NCBI GenBank assembly: GCA_034506395.1
Contig: JAPDPQ010000024.1
Coordinates: forward strand, 1 to 64,000
Source of the DNA: a candidate division KSB1 bacterium
GTDB lineage: Bacteria; Zhuqueibacterota; Zhuqueibacteria; Thermofontimicrobiales; Thermofontimicrobiaceae
DNA length: 64,000 nt
Direction: 5' to 3'
Part shown: positions 62,742 through 64,000 of the stretch, piece after piece
Numbering within the stretch: the first letter of the stretch is position 1
Layout of the letters: each line of letters begins with the position of its first letter
Notes under the pieces: model-generated
What the model was told of the DNA's origin: nothing
Databases searched by the model: none
The model's input: only the letters and a program-made list of their open reading frames with translations
Position numbers and translations under genes: made by a program

Positions 62742-64000
62742 ATGGATCAGCGAATTCGTGAGACACTGGCGTATGCCAGTCAGAACAATATCGAGATGAT
62801 TGATTTGAAGTTTTGTGATTTGTTTGGACGATGGCATCATCTAACGATTCCAGTCAGCCAATTTGATGAGACGGTATTCACCAAGGGCGTAGCATTTGAC
62901 GGCTCCAGTATTCCTGGATTCAAGAAGCTCGAGGCTGGAGATATGGTTCTAGTTCCGGATATCGATACGATGTTGATTGATAAGTTCTGGGATCAGCCGA
63001 CTTTGAGTTTCATCTGCTCGGCGTATGAAGCAGATAGCTTAGCATTATTTAAAAATGACCCCCGCAATGTGGCATATCGTGCGGAGCAATATCTAACATC
63101 CACTGGGATTGCCGATACGAGTCTATGGAGTCCTGAATTCGAGTTTTATATTTTCGATAGCATCACGTATATGAACGACATCAATTTGGCGTTTTATCGA
63201 ATCGATTCTGAAGAAGCGGATTGGAATTCGGGCGTGGAGGAAGAGCAAAACCTGGGACATAAGATACCGCGTCAGGGGGGCTACCACGCCATTCCTCCAT
63301 TGGATAATTTGTTTAACCTTCGGGCGAAAATGGTCCAATATATCGAAGAATCTGGCATTCCCGTGCGCTATCATCATCACGAGGTCGGCGGACCTGGGCA
63401 ATCGGAAATCGAAATTCATCATCACCCGCTCCTCAAAACGGGTGATGTGACTATGACGGTGAAATACATTATCCGAATGGTAGCCAATCGGCACAACAAA
63501 ACCGTGACGTTCATGCCAAAGCCGCTCTACAATGAAGCTGGCAGTGGGATGCACATCCATGTTCAATTGTGGAAAAACGGCCAAAATTTATTCTATGATG
63601 AACATGGCTATGCTGGATTGAGCCAGATAGCGCTGCATTTCATCGGAGGAGTGCTGAAACATGGACCCGCTTTGCTGGCGTTCACCAATCCCAGTACGAT
63701 CTCCTACAAGCGATTGGTGCCTGGGTTCGAGGCCCCGGTGAAGGCGATTTTCGGACTGGCCAATCGAAGCGCGGCGATTCGAATCCCCAAATACGCCAAT
63801 ACTCCTGAGACCAAACGGTTCGAGTTCCGCCCTCCAGATGCCACTTGTAACATCTATCTCGCAATTGCAGCATTGCTGATGGCTGGGATCGATGGCGTGG
63901 TTCATCAAATTGATCCACTCAAAGAGGGATTCGGCCCTTACGATGTCAACATCTTCAATATGCCGAAATCGGAGCAGGATAAAATCAAATCGCTCCCTGC
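62742..64000 (+). CDS. glnA: Glutamine synthetase type I (partial, C-terminus off the right edge)
   Basis: An open frame of 419 codons from the ATG at 62742 (GGAGGAGTGA upstream) to the window edge. GS-I features are clear: CDLFGRWHHLTIPVSQF, FDGSSIPGFKKLEAGDM, the ATP/metal segment SPEFEFYIFDS, GPGQSEIEIHHHPLLKTGD, MHIHVQLWKNGQ, and SYKRLVPGFEAPVKAIFG. It makes glutamine from glutamate, ammonia and ATP. The adenylylation Tyr region near residue 397 of the GSI-beta type would lie in the late part; the fragment ends NIFNMPKSEQDKIKSLP. No glnK or regulator is visible. Confidence 0.95.
   Translation, partial: MDQRIRETLAYASQNNIEMIDLKFCDLFGRWHHLTIPVSQFDETVFTKGVAFDGSSIPGFKKLEAGDMVLVPDIDTMLIDKFWDQPTLSFICSAYEADSLALFKNDPRNVAYRAEQYLTSTGIADTSLWSPEFEFYIFDSITYMNDINLAFYRIDSEEADWNSGVEEEQNLGHKIPRQGGYHAIPPLDNLFNLRAKMVQYIEESGIPVRYHHHEVGGPGQSEIEIHHHPLLKTGDVTMTVKYIIRMVANRHNKTVTFMPKPLYNEAGSGMHIHVQLWKNGQNLFYDEHGYAGLSQIALHFIGGVLKHGPALLAFTNPSTISYKRLVPGFEAPVKAIFGLANRSAAIRIPKYANTPETKRFEFRPPDATCNIYLAIAALLMAGIDGVVHQIDPLKEGFGPYDVNIFNMPKSEQDKIKSLP

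Overview
The window looks like a chromosomal segment of an uncultured-type bacterium of the FCB superphylum (Calditrichota/KSB1-like). This is inferred from a SecA with an enlarged pre-protein cross-linking region and SEC-C tail, a PorV-like outer-membrane barrel fused to TPRs, a LemA/TPM pair, an HprK plus mannose-type EIIA/EIIB set without a permease, and moderate GC with AT-rich intergenic DNA. No rRNA, phage, IS element or CRISPR array was seen. Two genes run off the ends: a TatT-like lipoprotein on the left and glutamine synthetase on the right.

Layout. 1-6.4 kb (minus): partial TatT lipoprotein, a PIN/AF2212-type toxin-antitoxin pair, a cysteine-less YgiT-like protein, a CstA-family peptide transporter, LemA, a nucleotidyltransferase, a TPM-domain protein and a small hypothetical protein. 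6.7-8.2 kb: gcvPB alone. 8.5-24.8 kb: a signal-transduction block with REC-GGDEF, two histidine kinases, an NtrC-type activator, a REC protein with a PATAN-like tail behind a good sigma-54 promoter, a membrane-anchored lytic transglycosylase, an unrecognised protein with Hpt-like helical segments, an archaeal-type FtsZ with an Hpt-like C-terminal extension, a POT-family transporter, and a cyclase-HATPase-STAS fusion. 25.5-41.6 kb (plus): housekeeping genes (zinc-ribbon protein, rnpB RNA, recJ, PPIase, ilvE, nusB, secA, smg/DUF494, topA, xer, hpf, hprK, EIIA, EIIB) and tRNA-Phe. 41.8-54.5 kb (minus): a pentose/galactose utilisation cluster read as araB, SSS symporter, galM, GH127, araA, second SSS symporter, small membrane protein, galK. 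54.7-61.5 kb (minus): PorV-TPR protein, membrane adenylate cyclase, small membrane protein, PBP4 and dipeptide epimerase. 61.7-64 kb (plus): mazG and glnA.

How the genes fit together. The kinase/NtrC pair at 11.3-14.8 kb probably drives the sigma-54 promoter at 15404-15418, and so the REC-PATAN gene and perhaps the transglycosylase, Hpt-like and FtsZ genes behind it. That suggests a regulated envelope or cytoskeletal module separate from ordinary division. The sugar cluster has a secreted arabinofuranosidase, two sodium symporters, arabinose isomerase and ribulokinase, plus mutarotase and galactokinase, but no araD, galT or regulator. PBP4 and Ala-Glu epimerase form a peptidoglycan turnover and recycling pair.

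The most interesting object is the archaeal-type FtsZ with its phosphotransfer-like tail and its Hpt-like neighbour. The FtsZ identity rests on clear motifs. The Hpt-like assignments are pattern reading by eye and need profile or structure searches.
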